Shown here: positions 1 to 8,549 of the stretch, one piece after another
How the letters are laid out: each line of letters starts with the position of its first letter
Position numbering within the stretch: the stretch's first letter is position 1
DNA from: Candidatus Electrothrix scaldis
Lineage (GTDB): Bacteria; Desulfobacterota; Desulfobulbia; Desulfobulbales; Desulfobulbaceae
Length of the DNA stretch: 64,000 bases
Assembly (NCBI GenBank): GCA_033584155.1
Contig: CP138355.1
Span: 4,491,501-4,555,500, forward strand
Direction: 5' to 3'
The notes under the pieces: model-generated
The model's input: only the letters and a program-made list of their open reading frames with translations
The model's database searches: none
What the model was told of the DNA's origin: nothing
Program-made: the position numbers and the translations under genes

Positions 1-173
1 CGATAGAAATGGAGTTTTGGTTTGAGCTGTTTGCCTACCCAACGAGAGTAACGTTGGGCATCCAGATATTTGGGATTATCAATGGTCAGCTGCTCTCGGA
101 TAGTGGTACACAGTTCCTCCGAGGCCCCGCTCAAAAAACACTCTGCGTTCACAATGAGCTGCGCTGCTGCCAT
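1..173 (-). CDS. N-terminus of an unidentified protein (gene runs off the window)
   Basis: An open frame on the minus strand begins at an ATG at 171-173 and stays open to the window edge, giving 57 codons of a longer protein. It starts MAAAQLIVNAECF and continues with a charged, helix-like stretch ending in a KQLKPKLHFYR-like segment. A purine-rich GGGAGAGGA ribosome site sits a few bases upstream, which supports the start. The style is reminiscent of the N-terminus of some superfamily II helicases, but no motif is included, so this is only a guess. Confidence is for a real gene start, not for a function. Confidence 0.55.
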   Translation of the reverse strand, partial: MAAAQLIVNAECFLSGASEELCTTIREQLTIDNPKYLDAQRYSRWVGKQLKPKLHFY

Positions 174-531
174 GTAGTTTCCTCTCCCTTTTCTTCTTTA
201 CCTACCAATGCTCTCCCCTACCGTAAAACGCCTTCACCTCGATCCTCAGCCCAAGGGAGGTAACTTGCCTCTGCAAAATAGCATTCTTTCCCTGCGAGGT
301 CAATTTATTGCCAATGATCCCCTTCGTATCAGAGATTACCATGTCCATACAAGCCTTCGTGATCTTGCCTCAAAAGGAGGGATATTTCTCATGGGAATGC
401 TCTGGTTAGTTGCACTCTGGAAAAAACGTAGTAGGATAGGCAAAGCAATACGTACACAACACGGATAAAAGTCTGCGGATAACCTGCGGGTTTTATCTGT
501 TCTCTCAACAGCTTTTTCTTTGGTCAAATAT
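174..531. other. Intergenic region between divergent genes
   Basis: About 360 bases lie between the minus-strand gene start and the secreted protein at 532. I see no convincing ORF, RNA or repeat here. It should contain the promoters of both divergent genes, but no clear -35/-10 pair stood out. Confidence 0.5.
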
Positions 532-1221
532 ATGATTGCCCGCTCTCTTCGTCCTCTGTTTCTGCTGATAATCTGTGCTGCGCTTTTGGTTACTGCACCG
601 GCAATGGCTGGGCAAATACAACCGGTTACCCTGACCCTCCCCATTGCCACCCTGCACCAGGCCCTGCGCACCCTGCTTCCCCTTCCCATTGAACAACATA
701 AAAAGAATCGTAATTTCCAGGGAACCTTTGTTGTGGAGTCCATCAGTAAACTGACAGTGCGACAGGACAATGTCCTGGCCCTGCAAGGACAACTCAGCGG
801 CAGAAATATGGCTGTTAATGCCCAGGTTGGTAACCAGACCATTCAGATCAAAATAGGACAAGTTGATCTGCCGGTCAGCTGTGATATCGCCCTCCGATAC
901 GATAGGAAAAGAAGGTCACTTTTTCTCCGACCAACCTTTTATAACCAAGCTCGGCAGCAGGACCCCACCGTAGCCTCTTTGGCCCCCATGCTGGACGGCC
1001 TGAGTAAAGATTATGCCCTGCCTCTGGATAAACTGGATCCTCTGGTTGGAAGCCTGGGCACAACCCCGATCTTTGTTCAGCTGGAGCCCGTGGATATCCG
1101 CCTAACTGGTGATTCCCTGATCCTGCAATTCATTCCCCATGCTGGCAAGATTGGTCCCAAGAAAAAGATCAAACAGCAGGCAGGAAGAAAGATAAAGCAA
1201 CAAGTTATGGACGCTCCCTGA
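532..1221 (+). CDS. Secreted protein of unknown function
   Basis: The frame opens at 520, but the ATG at 532 (MIARSLRPLFLLII) gives the better signal peptide: positive residues, a hydrophobic core and an AMA|GQ-type cleavage site near residue 27. The mature part of about 200 residues is beta-rich, with repeated LTLP, VDLPVSC and VDIRLTG strands and a very basic tail (KKKIKQQAGRKIKQQ). This resembles lipid-binding or AsmA/DUF1439-like periplasmic proteins in general style, but I do not recognise the family. It precedes the HIT gene by about 60 bases and may be co-transcribed with it. It probably acts in the periplasm. Confidence 0.7.
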   Translation: MIARSLRPLFLLIICAALLVTAPAMAGQIQPVTLTLPIATLHQALRTLLPLPIEQHKKNRNFQGTFVVESISKLTVRQDNVLALQGQLSGRNMAVNAQVGNQTIQIKIGQVDLPVSCDIALRYDRKRRSLFLRPTFYNQARQQDPTVASLAPMLDGLSKDYALPLDKLDPLVGSLGTTPIFVQLEPVDIRLTGDSLILQFIPHAGKIGPKKKIKQQAGRKIKQQVMDAP

Positions 1222-1282
1222 GCAAATTTTTAAACACCCTTCCCCTTAAGGGGGAATCATACGTCAAAAAAGGAGTAACCCT

Positions 1283-1624
1283 ATGGCAGAGAATTGTCTT
1301 TTCTGTAAAATCATCAAGGGAGAAATTCCCTCAGATAAACTCTATGAAGACGATGAGGTGCTGGCCTTTCGGGATATCGCCCCTACAGCCCCTGTTCACT
1401 TTCTCGTCATTCCGAAAAAACATATCAGCGGTCCGGCTGCGGTAGCAGAAGAGGACCAAGCGCTCATCGGCAAGCTGATGCGGATCGGCTCTCAGGTTGC
1501 CAAAGAAGAAGGAATTGAAAACTTTCGGGTTGTTTTTAATAACGGTGCCGAGGCAGGTCAGACAGTTTTTCACATCCACATGCATATCATCGGTGGACGC
1601 AGCCTGAATTGGCCTCCAGGTTGA
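1283..1624 (+). CDS. HIT family (histidine triad) nucleotide-binding hydrolase, HINT type
   Basis: This 113-residue protein has the full HINT layout. The N-terminal CLFCKIIKGEIPS zinc/nucleotide segment is followed by the DIAPTAPVHFLVIPK strand and the histidine triad HIHMH at residues 97-101, followed by IIGG. Proteins of this family hydrolyse adenosine phosphoramidates and aminoacyl-AMP; the middle histidine is the nucleophile. Length is normal for the family. An AAGGAG-like site (aaaaaaggag) precedes the ATG at good spacing. It is a cytoplasmic housekeeping enzyme and the function is firm at the family level. Confidence 0.93.
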   Translation: MAENCLFCKIIKGEIPSDKLYEDDEVLAFRDIAPTAPVHFLVIPKKHISGPAAVAEEDQALIGKLMRIGSQVAKEEGIENFRVVFNNGAEAGQTVFHIHMHIIGGRSLNWPPG

Positions 1625-1664
1625 GAAACGTCTTACGGACCAAGGCAAAGGAGAGGGATTACGA

Positions 1665-1901
1665 ATGTCAAAGCATGAAACCCTTGATAATCTGACAGCG
1701 CTCCAGAAAATAATTCTAGTGATCGCGGTTGCGGTGGTGGGAATCGGAACATCAGGAATGATGCTCAGTGTGCGCTATATGCTCACAGCGGGCCCCCGCT
1801 ATGTTGCGGCAGCGGCGGCCGTCTTTGTCGGCAGTTCAATCTTTGTCGCAGGTGGCCTGATTGCCTCGGCAGTGATATCCACTGTTCATACCACGGTCTA
1901 A
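1665..1901 (+). CDS. Small two-helix membrane protein
   Basis: A 78-residue protein with a short polar N-terminus (MSKHETLDNLTALQK) and two hydrophobic helices, at about residues 15-37 and 45-72. The second is rich in Ala, Gly and Val. It starts 40 bases after the HIT gene with a GGAGAGGGA ribosome site, so it is probably in the same transcript. No known family is recognised. It is likely an inner-membrane protein. Confidence 0.65.
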   Translation: MSKHETLDNLTALQKIILVIAVAVVGIGTSGMMLSVRYMLTAGPRYVAAAAAVFVGSSIFVAGGLIASAVISTVHTTV

Positions 1902-1936
1902 GGGAATTCACAAAAAATAAGTCCCCCGTTTTGAGT

Positions 1937-2000
1937 TGTAGGGGGCAGACCTGCGTGTCTGCCCGGTATAAAAGGGCAAACACATAGGTTTGCCCCTACG
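1937..2000. repeat. REP-like double hairpin (TAGGGGC...GCCCCTA family), copy 1
   Basis: Two adjacent hairpins are seen: GGGCAGAC-CTGCGT-GTCTGCCC and GGGCAAAC-ACATAG-GTTTGCCC. The outer ends (TAGGGGGC and GCCCCTA) pair with each other. The same architecture recurs at 18890-18961 and, in reversed order, at 41820-41880. This is typical of non-autonomous palindromic repeats such as REP/BIME elements. The element lies in a convergent intergenic gap, where it could also act as a terminator. Confidence 0.8.
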
Positions 2001-2083
2001 TCTCTCGGAGACTTCGACAAGCTGGCTCATCAAACAACGGGTTACCTCTCTGCCCGACAGAGATGAGCCAGTTTGCTGAATTT

Positions 2084-3394
2084 CTATTCTATCTGCTCGT
2101 AAATATATCGGAGATCCTGGAGGAGCATACTTTCCAGGGTGGCATCAAGAAAGGGCTTCCGGCAATCCACCTGCCCCATATGGCCATCACGTTGGTAGGC
2201 CATATAACGGCAGCCACCAAAGCAGAGCGGCAGATATTTGCATTTCTGGCATTTCTCTTCTCGTTGCCAGTGCAAAAGGTGGTGGGATTCCTGATAGTCT
2301 TCGGTCACACCCTGCCAGACATCACCGATTTTATACTGCTCGTGCCCGACCCAGCACACGCATTTATAGAGGCTGCCGTCGTAATGCACAGTAAAGGCAT
2401 CATCCATCTCGACAGCACAGGGTTCCGGTCCCAGTTCTCCGATGGGATAGCCCCGTTGTAAGACCTCCTTACGTACATGAAGCGAAGCGTCACGCAGCCA
2501 GGGTTCGTTGATGGTGGCGCAGCCTCCCACGAATTCATTGCTGGTAATTTTATCCTGGACCTTCATCACGATATTAAAGCTGACCCGGTCTATCTTATCC
2601 GGGCTTATGCCGTCCTCAGCAAGCAGATCAAGGACCGTTGCGAAATCCTGGTATGTCTCGCTGGTGTAATTACCGCCCAGGCGAATATTAGTCTTCGAGC
2701 ATACCTTTTTTAGGTTCCCTGCGATAACATCAAAGCTCCCGACACCTGACTTGAAGGGGCGGAATTGATTATGGTTCTCTGGTGGTCCGTCGACGGTCAC
2801 CTTGACACCGTCCAAGCCCCATGCATTGAGCTCATCCACCACTTGCTCAGTGAGCAGGGAACCATTTGAAACCAAGGTAAAGACAAACTCCCCTTCTCTT
2901 TCCTCAACAAAGGGTTTCAAACGCTCTGCCAGATAGATAATCCGTTTGGTATAGAGGAGCGGTTCGCCCCCGTAGAGTTGCAAAATCAGCTTTTTCTTGC
3001 CGGGCTTGAAACGCTCTTTGATAAAAGCGATCAGTTGGTCTGCGGTCCGGTCGTCCATCGCCTTCTTCTCCCCTTTCTGTTGCCCCTCAAAACAGTACTT
3101 GCAGGCAAAGTTACATTCCATCCCCAGGATAAGGGCCAGGGTCAAATTGGGGTTATAGCGATTAATGTCCTCCATATATCGCACGACTTCCCGGTGTTCT
3201 GCCTCCAGGTCTTGGACGAGAAAACCCATCTCCGTGAGGGACGCAATATACTCGTTTTCCGTGTCCCCGTTTTGCAGGGCGGTAAAATCCTCTTCGGGCA
3301 AGAGGACAAGGGCACCGGTTTTGGTGGAAAAAAGCAGGACTTGATCCAGGATGGAGGGATGTCTATGGATAGTGAGGTAGGGGGTGAAATGCAT
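2084..3394 (-). CDS. Radical SAM/SPASM peptide maturase, geopeptide type
   Basis: The protein has an N-terminal RiPP-recognition-like region (about residues 1-85). The radical SAM cluster motif CNFACKYC follows near residues 94-101, counted from the ATG at 3394, then the GGEPLL motif and a SPASM domain with the cysteines EPCAVE, CVCWVG and CQKCKYLPLCFGGC. SPASM maturases use extra Fe-S clusters to build thioether or related crosslinks in small precursor peptides. The gene for a 32-residue Cys-Cys precursor lies just upstream. The ORF can also begin at a TTG at 3404-3406. I prefer the ATG at 3392-3394, although neither has a strong ribosome site. Confidence 0.88.
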   Translation of the reverse strand: MHFTPYLTIHRHPSILDQVLLFSTKTGALVLLPEEDFTALQNGDTENEYIASLTEMGFLVQDLEAEHREVVRYMEDINRYNPNLTLALILGMECNFACKYCFEGQQKGEKKAMDDRTADQLIAFIKERFKPGKKKLILQLYGGEPLLYTKRIIYLAERLKPFVEEREGEFVFTLVSNGSLLTEQVVDELNAWGLDGVKVTVDGPPENHNQFRPFKSGVGSFDVIAGNLKKVCSKTNIRLGGNYTSETYQDFATVLDLLAEDGISPDKIDRVSFNIVMKVQDKITSNEFVGGCATINEPWLRDASLHVRKEVLQRGYPIGELGPEPCAVEMDDAFTVHYDGSLYKCVCWVGHEQYKIGDVWQGVTEDYQESHHLLHWQREEKCQKCKYLPLCFGGCRYMAYQRDGHMGQVDCRKPFLDATLESMLLQDLRYIYEQIE

Positions 3395-3410
3395 TTTTCT
3401 GACCAAAGGA

Positions 3411-3438
3411 AATAAAAAAGGAGAGCCGAAGCTCTCCT
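3411..3438 (-). terminator. UUCG-loop hairpin with T-tract between geopeptide precursor and maturase
   Basis: Read on the minus strand this is AGGAGAGC, loop TTCG, GCTCTCCT, then TTTTT. It is a perfect 8-bp stem with an extra-stable UUCG tetraloop and a U-tract, i.e. a canonical intrinsic terminator. It lies after the precursor stop and directly before the maturase start. It probably works as a partial terminator, giving much precursor mRNA and little maturase mRNA. Confidence 0.85.
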
Positions 3439-3460
3439 CAGTAAAAAAATAATAGGTTAT

Positions 3461-3559
3461 TTATTTGTCAGATGAGGGTGAACCTTTACAACAAAGACCC
3501 TCAGCAGCTACAGTTTTAACATCTTTTCCTTTTTTAAGGACAATCATTTTCTTTTTCAT
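3461..3559 (-). CDS. Geopeptide-like RiPP precursor, 32 residues
   Basis: This small gene encodes a very basic leader (MKKKMIVLKKGKDVKT) followed by a short core with vicinal cysteines (EGLCCKGSPSSDK). A strong GGAGG-AAAAGGAG ribosome site sits just upstream of the ATG at 3557-3559. Geopeptide precursors are short, Lys-rich and end in a Cys-containing core beside a dedicated radical SAM maturase, and this pair fits. The mature product and its role are unknown. The hairpin at 3411-3438 separates it from the maturase gene. Confidence 0.85.
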   Translation of the reverse strand: MKKKMIVLKKGKDVKTVAAEGLCCKGSPSSDK

Positions 3560-3643
3560 ACTCCTTTTCCTCCATATTGAAATTTCTTAATGTAATTTCC
3601 TCTACAAAAAAAGAATCTTCCAAAGAAAAGCCATAAAGTCAAG

Positions 3644-5560
3644 TTAAAATTTCACAGCAAGCCCCACTTCTAGCCAACGTTCTGGGTTGGGATAGTCTCT
3701 ATCAAAGTACAGCTCCCCGTTAAAGATATTATGCCCTTTGAGGTAAAACTCGCCACTTCGGAAAGATATATCAAAGTCCTTTGCAATGAAAACGTCCCAG
3801 AGAAAAGAGCTAGTTGAGGGCTTCTCATTGAGTATGTAATCACTCATCCTGTAATAGCGACCAGCCATTTCTATTCGCAGACCATAAGCCGCGTTAAGGT
3901 AAGAAAGAATCAGGTTACCAATAGAGGTCTCATCATATTCCCAGATATTGATACTCGTCCCCTTATTTCTTTCTTTGACGTAGGTGAAATTTCCTGTCAG
4001 ACTTAGGCCACGATAATCAGCAGTTTTTACCTCAAACTCAAAACCATTGAGACGGGAGGTGCCGGTATTGGTCCAAGGAGGATAATCATTAAACTCCCAT
4101 GCATCGTCAATATCTTGATGAAATAAAGCCCCCTTGAGATGAAGATAGGAAATATACCCTGTCTCGATTCCGGCTTGGTAGGTCCAGGTGTTTTCCGGTT
4201 GGAGGTCTGGAGAAGTAGAGGAGGAGGATAAATAGGGAGCAGAAAAACCCTTGGCAATGGATCCCTTGAGCAGAGTAATCGGACTCAACTGATAGGTGAG
4301 ACCCAGTGAGGGATTTATTGATTCCTCTGAATTGGAGTAATAGTCATAGCGCAAGCCAGGAGTAATGGACAGATTGCCTTGAACGTATGTCATATTAGTA
4401 TATACACCATGCCTATCTTCTGTTACCGGATCATCTTCTGACAATGATGGCCCATCAAAAAACATCCCTAATCGGCTTCCATATTTCATCTCGCTACGAC
4501 TTGATTCAACACCTAGATTAGCGGCAACTGATCCTCTTGCCCAAGTGAGTCGACCAACAAAGGAGTTCGCCTCATCTTCCCACTTCTCCCCGAAAATCAG
4601 GTCCCCATAGTGTCCACCCAACCCAGTCCCCAAAGAGAGTCTATCTATTGCAAAATCATTATCAAAATGCTGACCGGAAACATGCAGACTAAAATCTTTT
4701 GTTATTTCAGTATCAAAATATACTGTACCCCAAAAATTTCGATTTTCAACATCTGTATAGAGATTAAGGTTCTCAATTCCCCAAGCATCCTTCCAGTTAA
4801 GACTTTTATTGAAAGGGTCACTGTAACCGCCAGTGATTGTCAGGCGTGAATTACGAGACAACTGAACCTGCATCTTGCCATAAGCGGAATCTCTTTTGGC
4901 GTAGCGGTCGAGACGGAGGCCGTCCGAAGCAATATTACCGCCATAGAGATAATAACCAAGGGCGTTCACCTTGCCAGCTACATCGACTGAAAAATCACGA
5001 CTACTCCTCTCGCCATAACTTACACTGATATTGCCAGTAGGACGGCTGGATTTACCTACCTCTTTGGTGATGATATTGATAACCCCACCAAGGGCAGAGC
5101 CCCAGGCAGAAGAGGCAGCTCCTTTTATGATCTCAATACGCTGAATAATGCCCAGAGGAATAAAATGAGTTAAGGCTCTGCCGTTTGAGTTAAGATTCAA
5201 GCGCACTCCGTCAAGGAGCAGTAACACATGATGCCGCCGTGATCCTAGAAGTCGGACAGATGAATCTCCGAGGAAGTCCTGTCCAAAAAAATCGACAAAT
5301 ACACCGGACTGCCGACTGAGCACTTCCGCCAAGGTATGGGCATGCATGGCCTCAATATCTTCAGCGGTAACGATGGTTACATTTTCCGCCACCTGGTTAA
5401 TGGGCTTTGGAGAACGGGTAGCTGTTTCAACCAACTCTTCTTCGTCAAAATAGAGTTCCAGAAGTTTTTCATCCTGATATGGAGTATTCGCCCGAGCAGA
5501 TGGGGCAGCAAGGAAGGCTGTAAGGAGCAGCAGAATCGCGAGAGAATTATCACTTTTCAT
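3644..5560 (-). CDS. TonB-dependent outer-membrane receptor, BtuB-like
   Basis: This 638-residue protein has a signal peptide (about residues 1-24, cut after SARA). A TonB-box-like acidic segment (ELVETATRSPKP) follows, then a plug domain with IVTAEDIEAMHAHTLAEVL, RLLGSRRHHVLLLLDGVRLN and ASSAWGSALGGVINIITK. After that comes a beta-barrel ending in a terminal phenylalanine (VGLAVKF), which is the BAM signal. Such receptors import metal chelates or cofactors using the TonB system. No substrate can be read directly. The gene is divergent from a periplasmic binding protein and its two-component genes, suggesting a shared ligand. I saw no cobalamin riboswitch upstream. Confidence 0.88.
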   Translation of the reverse strand: MKSDNSLAILLLLTAFLAAPSARANTPYQDEKLLELYFDEEELVETATRSPKPINQVAENVTIVTAEDIEAMHAHTLAEVLSRQSGVFVDFFGQDFLGDSSVRLLGSRRHHVLLLLDGVRLNLNSNGRALTHFIPLGIIQRIEIIKGAASSAWGSALGGVINIITKEVGKSSRPTGNISVSYGERSSRDFSVDVAGKVNALGYYLYGGNIASDGLRLDRYAKRDSAYGKMQVQLSRNSRLTITGGYSDPFNKSLNWKDAWGIENLNLYTDVENRNFWGTVYFDTEITKDFSLHVSGQHFDNDFAIDRLSLGTGLGGHYGDLIFGEKWEDEANSFVGRLTWARGSVAANLGVESSRSEMKYGSRLGMFFDGPSLSEDDPVTEDRHGVYTNMTYVQGNLSITPGLRYDYYSNSEESINPSLGLTYQLSPITLLKGSIAKGFSAPYLSSSSTSPDLQPENTWTYQAGIETGYISYLHLKGALFHQDIDDAWEFNDYPPWTNTGTSRLNGFEFEVKTADYRGLSLTGNFTYVKERNKGTSINIWEYDETSIGNLILSYLNAAYGLRIEMAGRYYRMSDYILNEKPSTSSFLWDVFIAKDFDISFRSGEFYLKGHNIFNGELYFDRDYPNPERWLEVGLAVKF

Positions 5561-5806
5561 GGGTAAATCGAACTTTTTGCAACGCCATTATTTTTTTGAG
5601 AATGATGGGTTTAAAAGAAAATACTACCCGAATCTATCCAATATATCTTTATTTTTTTTCTAAAAGATCATTCCCCCTGCAAATCCTGGAAAATATTTTA
5701 CGCAAAAATTCCTTGTAAATATTTGTTTACAAAGCTATTGATATACTCGTTACATTCGGACAGTAAAAAGCCTTTTCTCCCAAGAGAACACACACCTTTT
5801 TTACTC

Positions 5807-6721
5807 ATGAATAAGTATCTCCTTCTTATCATTCTTTCATTTTTCAATCTGGCAGACAAAGCCTATAGCTATGAGATAGTGATACTCAAGAGCAGTGCGA
5901 GCAAGCTTAATCAAGATATTCAGGAGATATTTACTGAGGAATTTAATCAGCGCACTCCTCAAGGTGGTCTCAAAGCCATACAACGAAACCAGATAAAAGA
6001 TATCCTCATAACCAAGGAGGAGAAAGGGAGTTACACAAGTGCAATACAAAGCTTCCATCCTGATCTGATCCTCGCCATTGGTAGTCAAGCACTGGAAGAA
6101 GCCCTCCTCGTTCCTGATGTTCCTGTTGTTCACCTCCTCGTCGTTCATCCAGAAAAAATTATTACTGAGAGCAAACCCGTCATCGGCGTGAGCCTGTCCG
6201 TGCCACCCAAAGTGCAATTGAATGAAATGAGCCGTAATTTCCCTAAAGTAAAACGAGTGGGGATTATCTATGACCCAAAGCAAAGCAGCGAAGTGGTCAA
6301 ACAGATGAAAGCGCTCAGGCCTGACTTAGATTTCATCACCCTAGGCACTGAAGACATATCTCTGGTTCCTGGCTTGATCCACTCCTTACGTGGCAAGGTG
6401 GATCTTCTCTGGATGCTGCCTGACCTTACAACGACCAACAAGATAACCATTCAGAGTTACGTCCTTTTCTCAATCAGAAACAAAATCCCTTTGCTTACTT
6501 TTTCTCAGAAACTTCTCAACCAGGGAGCGACCATAGCCATAACCTTTGCTATAGATGAGATCGCCAAACAGGCTGCCGTCTTGGCTATGGACATGCTGCT
6601 TCATCCTATCAGAAGAGAACAGACAGGTCTTGTTGCCCCTCCGGTGCATACCAAGTTCAATCCTGTCATGGCAGCAAAGTTAGGAATACCCATCCCAGAT
6701 ACGAGAGGGACAGATGAATAA
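5807..6721 (+). CDS. Periplasmic substrate-binding protein, COG2984-like
   Basis: The frame opens at 5723, but the ATG at 5807 begins a clear signal peptide (MNKYLLLIILSFFNLADKAYS), so I start there. The mature domain has the Rossmann-like two-lobe pattern of ABC sugar/amino-acid-type binding proteins. Examples are LILAIGSQALEEALLVPDVPVVHLLV, RVGIIYDPKQSSEVVKQM and VDLLWMLPDLTTTNK. No ABC permease or ATPase is adjacent. Instead the stop overlaps the start of a histidine kinase by 8 bases. It therefore probably feeds ligand information to that kinase rather than to a transporter. Confidence 0.82.
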   Translation: MNKYLLLIILSFFNLADKAYSYEIVILKSSASKLNQDIQEIFTEEFNQRTPQGGLKAIQRNQIKDILITKEEKGSYTSAIQSFHPDLILAIGSQALEEALLVPDVPVVHLLVVHPEKIITESKPVIGVSLSVPPKVQLNEMSRNFPKVKRVGIIYDPKQSSEVVKQMKALRPDLDFITLGTEDISLVPGLIHSLRGKVDLLWMLPDLTTTNKITIQSYVLFSIRNKIPLLTFSQKLLNQGATIAITFAIDEIAKQAAVLAMDMLLHPIRREQTGLVAPPVHTKFNPVMAAKLGIPIPDTRGTDE

Positions 6722-8468
6722 GCCCTTTCCTCTTTTCCCGAAAAGCTTGAGCGCCAAGATATTTTTCTTCCTGATTATATCTATGGTGTGTATTGTCGCA
6801 TTGTTTAATATTGTTTTAATTAATATCCAAAAGAGAACCTATAAGTCTTCCCACGATGCACATGGGACTACCCTTATACGCCTGCTTGCCCACTCGGTCA
6901 CCCTGCCAGTTATTACTGAAAACAAAGCTGAAATGCATGCCTCTGTATCGGGGCTGCTGCTGCAGAATGATGTGCTTGAGGTAGTTATTTGGAATAAAAG
7001 AGGGGAGGTACTTCTCCAAGAAACAAAAAATCCAACCGCAAAAAAACGCATTACAGAAAGCGCTCTGGAGCTGGAAAAATCTTTTCACAAGCTGCATACG
7101 ATTGGCCAGCAGAGCATGGAAAGAGAGGATAGCTTTATTTTATGGGGGCCGATTCTTTTTAATGCAGAGCCAAGCACAGAAGAAGATTGGTATTTTGAAG
7201 AAGAGCATAAGAGCGCAGATAAAGAAGCTGTTGGCTCTGCGGCAATTGTTTTGTCGAAAAAATTTTTTGACAAAGGCGTGCATAATATCCTTGTGCAAAC
7301 AGGAGCCTCAATCCTTATCTTTCTTGCCATCATCATATTGACAACATTTCTCGTCATACAAAATGTAACGGAACCGTTGCGAAAATTAGTCCTCACAATA
7401 AAGGCGCGAGAAGGAAAAACCGACCAGCCCAGTGATTTGAAGATGTTGACCGAAACCTATACCAACATGCTTGATGATCTGGAGCGGTCTTTTCAAACCA
7501 TTAGCGAATTAAACGAAGGACTTGAAGAGCAAGTAAACATCCGAACAGCCCAGCTCACCGAGGCAAACAAGGAGCTCCATCAGAAACAACAAAAACTTGA
7601 GCGCAGTAATACGGATCTGGTCGAGGCACTGAATCGCTTAAAAGAAACCCAGGAGCAACTCATCCAGAAAGAAAAACTTGCAGCTATTGGACAGCTTGTG
7701 GCTGGAGTGGCACATGAACTGAACAATACAGTGAATTTTATTTCCGGTGCCTTCCCTTCTTTGCAACGTTCTCTAGCAGAAATGAAAGAAGTCCTTGCCG
7801 GATATGAAGCAGTAGAAGAAGCAAGAGGAACCAATCTACTGGAAAAAAAATTTGAGGAGGTAGAAAGTACAAAAGAAAAACTTGCTTATGAGGAGCTGCT
7901 GCTTACCATTGATCAACTGATGGAAAATATAGAAGAAGGAACCACACGTACAACGCGTATCGTTCGCGATCTTAAAATCTTTTCCCGAGAAGATGCGGAA
8001 AAGATTACGCCGATTGATCTGCACACAATTATTGATTCCACGCTTAATTATATTGATAAACAATCATTACAGGATATAACTATTCATCGTACCTACGGCT
8101 CTTTGCCGCTCGTTCATTGCCTGCCCGGACGAATAGGCCAGGTATTTCTCAATATCATGAATAACGGCATTCAGGCTATGGATGGGACAGGGCAATTGAC
8201 GATTACGACGGAGCAGAGAAATGAACAGATTCATGTGATTTTTTCCGACACGGGCTGCGGCATTCATGCAGAGGACGTAGCAAATATTTTTGATCCTTTT
8301 TTTACCACCAAGGAAGTTGGCTTAGGAACCGGGCTTGGGCTTGGGATATCGTACTCAATCATCAAACAACATGGTGGCGATATCAAAGTACGGAGCGTTG
8401 TTGGCAAGGGATCGACATTTGAAATTATTTTACCAATAAACCCCAGAGAACTCTCTCAAGATGCATAA
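6714..8468 (+). CDS. Membrane sensor histidine kinase
   Basis: This 584-residue protein has TM1 at about residues 14-37 and an extracytoplasmic sensor region to about 190. TM2 spans about 195-217, followed by a HAMP-like linker and a long coiled coil (about 250-320). The H-box is GVAHELNN with His334; it reads HELNNTV where most relatives have HELNNPL. The N-box (FLNIMNNGIQAM), G1 (DTGCGI), F (FDPFF) and G2 (GTGLGLGI) motifs are all present, so the ATPase is intact. Translation is coupled to the upstream binding protein by an 8-base overlap, suggesting the binding protein is its ligand sensor. The likely partner is the receiver-kinase that follows. Confidence 0.9.
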   Translation: MNKPFPLFPKSLSAKIFFFLIISMVCIVALFNIVLINIQKRTYKSSHDAHGTTLIRLLAHSVTLPVITENKAEMHASVSGLLLQNDVLEVVIWNKRGEVLLQETKNPTAKKRITESALELEKSFHKLHTIGQQSMEREDSFILWGPILFNAEPSTEEDWYFEEEHKSADKEAVGSAAIVLSKKFFDKGVHNILVQTGASILIFLAIIILTTFLVIQNVTEPLRKLVLTIKAREGKTDQPSDLKMLTETYTNMLDDLERSFQTISELNEGLEEQVNIRTAQLTEANKELHQKQQKLERSNTDLVEALNRLKETQEQLIQKEKLAAIGQLVAGVAHELNNTVNFISGAFPSLQRSLAEMKEVLAGYEAVEEARGTNLLEKKFEEVESTKEKLAYEELLLTIDQLMENIEEGTTRTTRIVRDLKIFSREDAEKITPIDLHTIIDSTLNYIDKQSLQDITIHRTYGSLPLVHCLPGRIGQVFLNIMNNGIQAMDGTGQLTITTEQRNEQIHVIFSDTGCGIHAEDVANIFDPFFTTKEVGLGTGLGLGISYSIIKQHGGDIKVRSVVGKGSTFEIILPINPRELSQDA

Positions 8469-8549
8469 TCAGGAGCACGTTTTCTTGGATAGTTACGAAT
8501 GATTTCAAATTGAAATCCAAAAATATAGGGCGTTATCAGGAGAGGCGTT

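Noticed and set aside
5561-5806. Cobalamin riboswitch upstream of the TonB receptor
   Set aside because: The region is AT-rich and I see neither the B12 box nor the expected stems.
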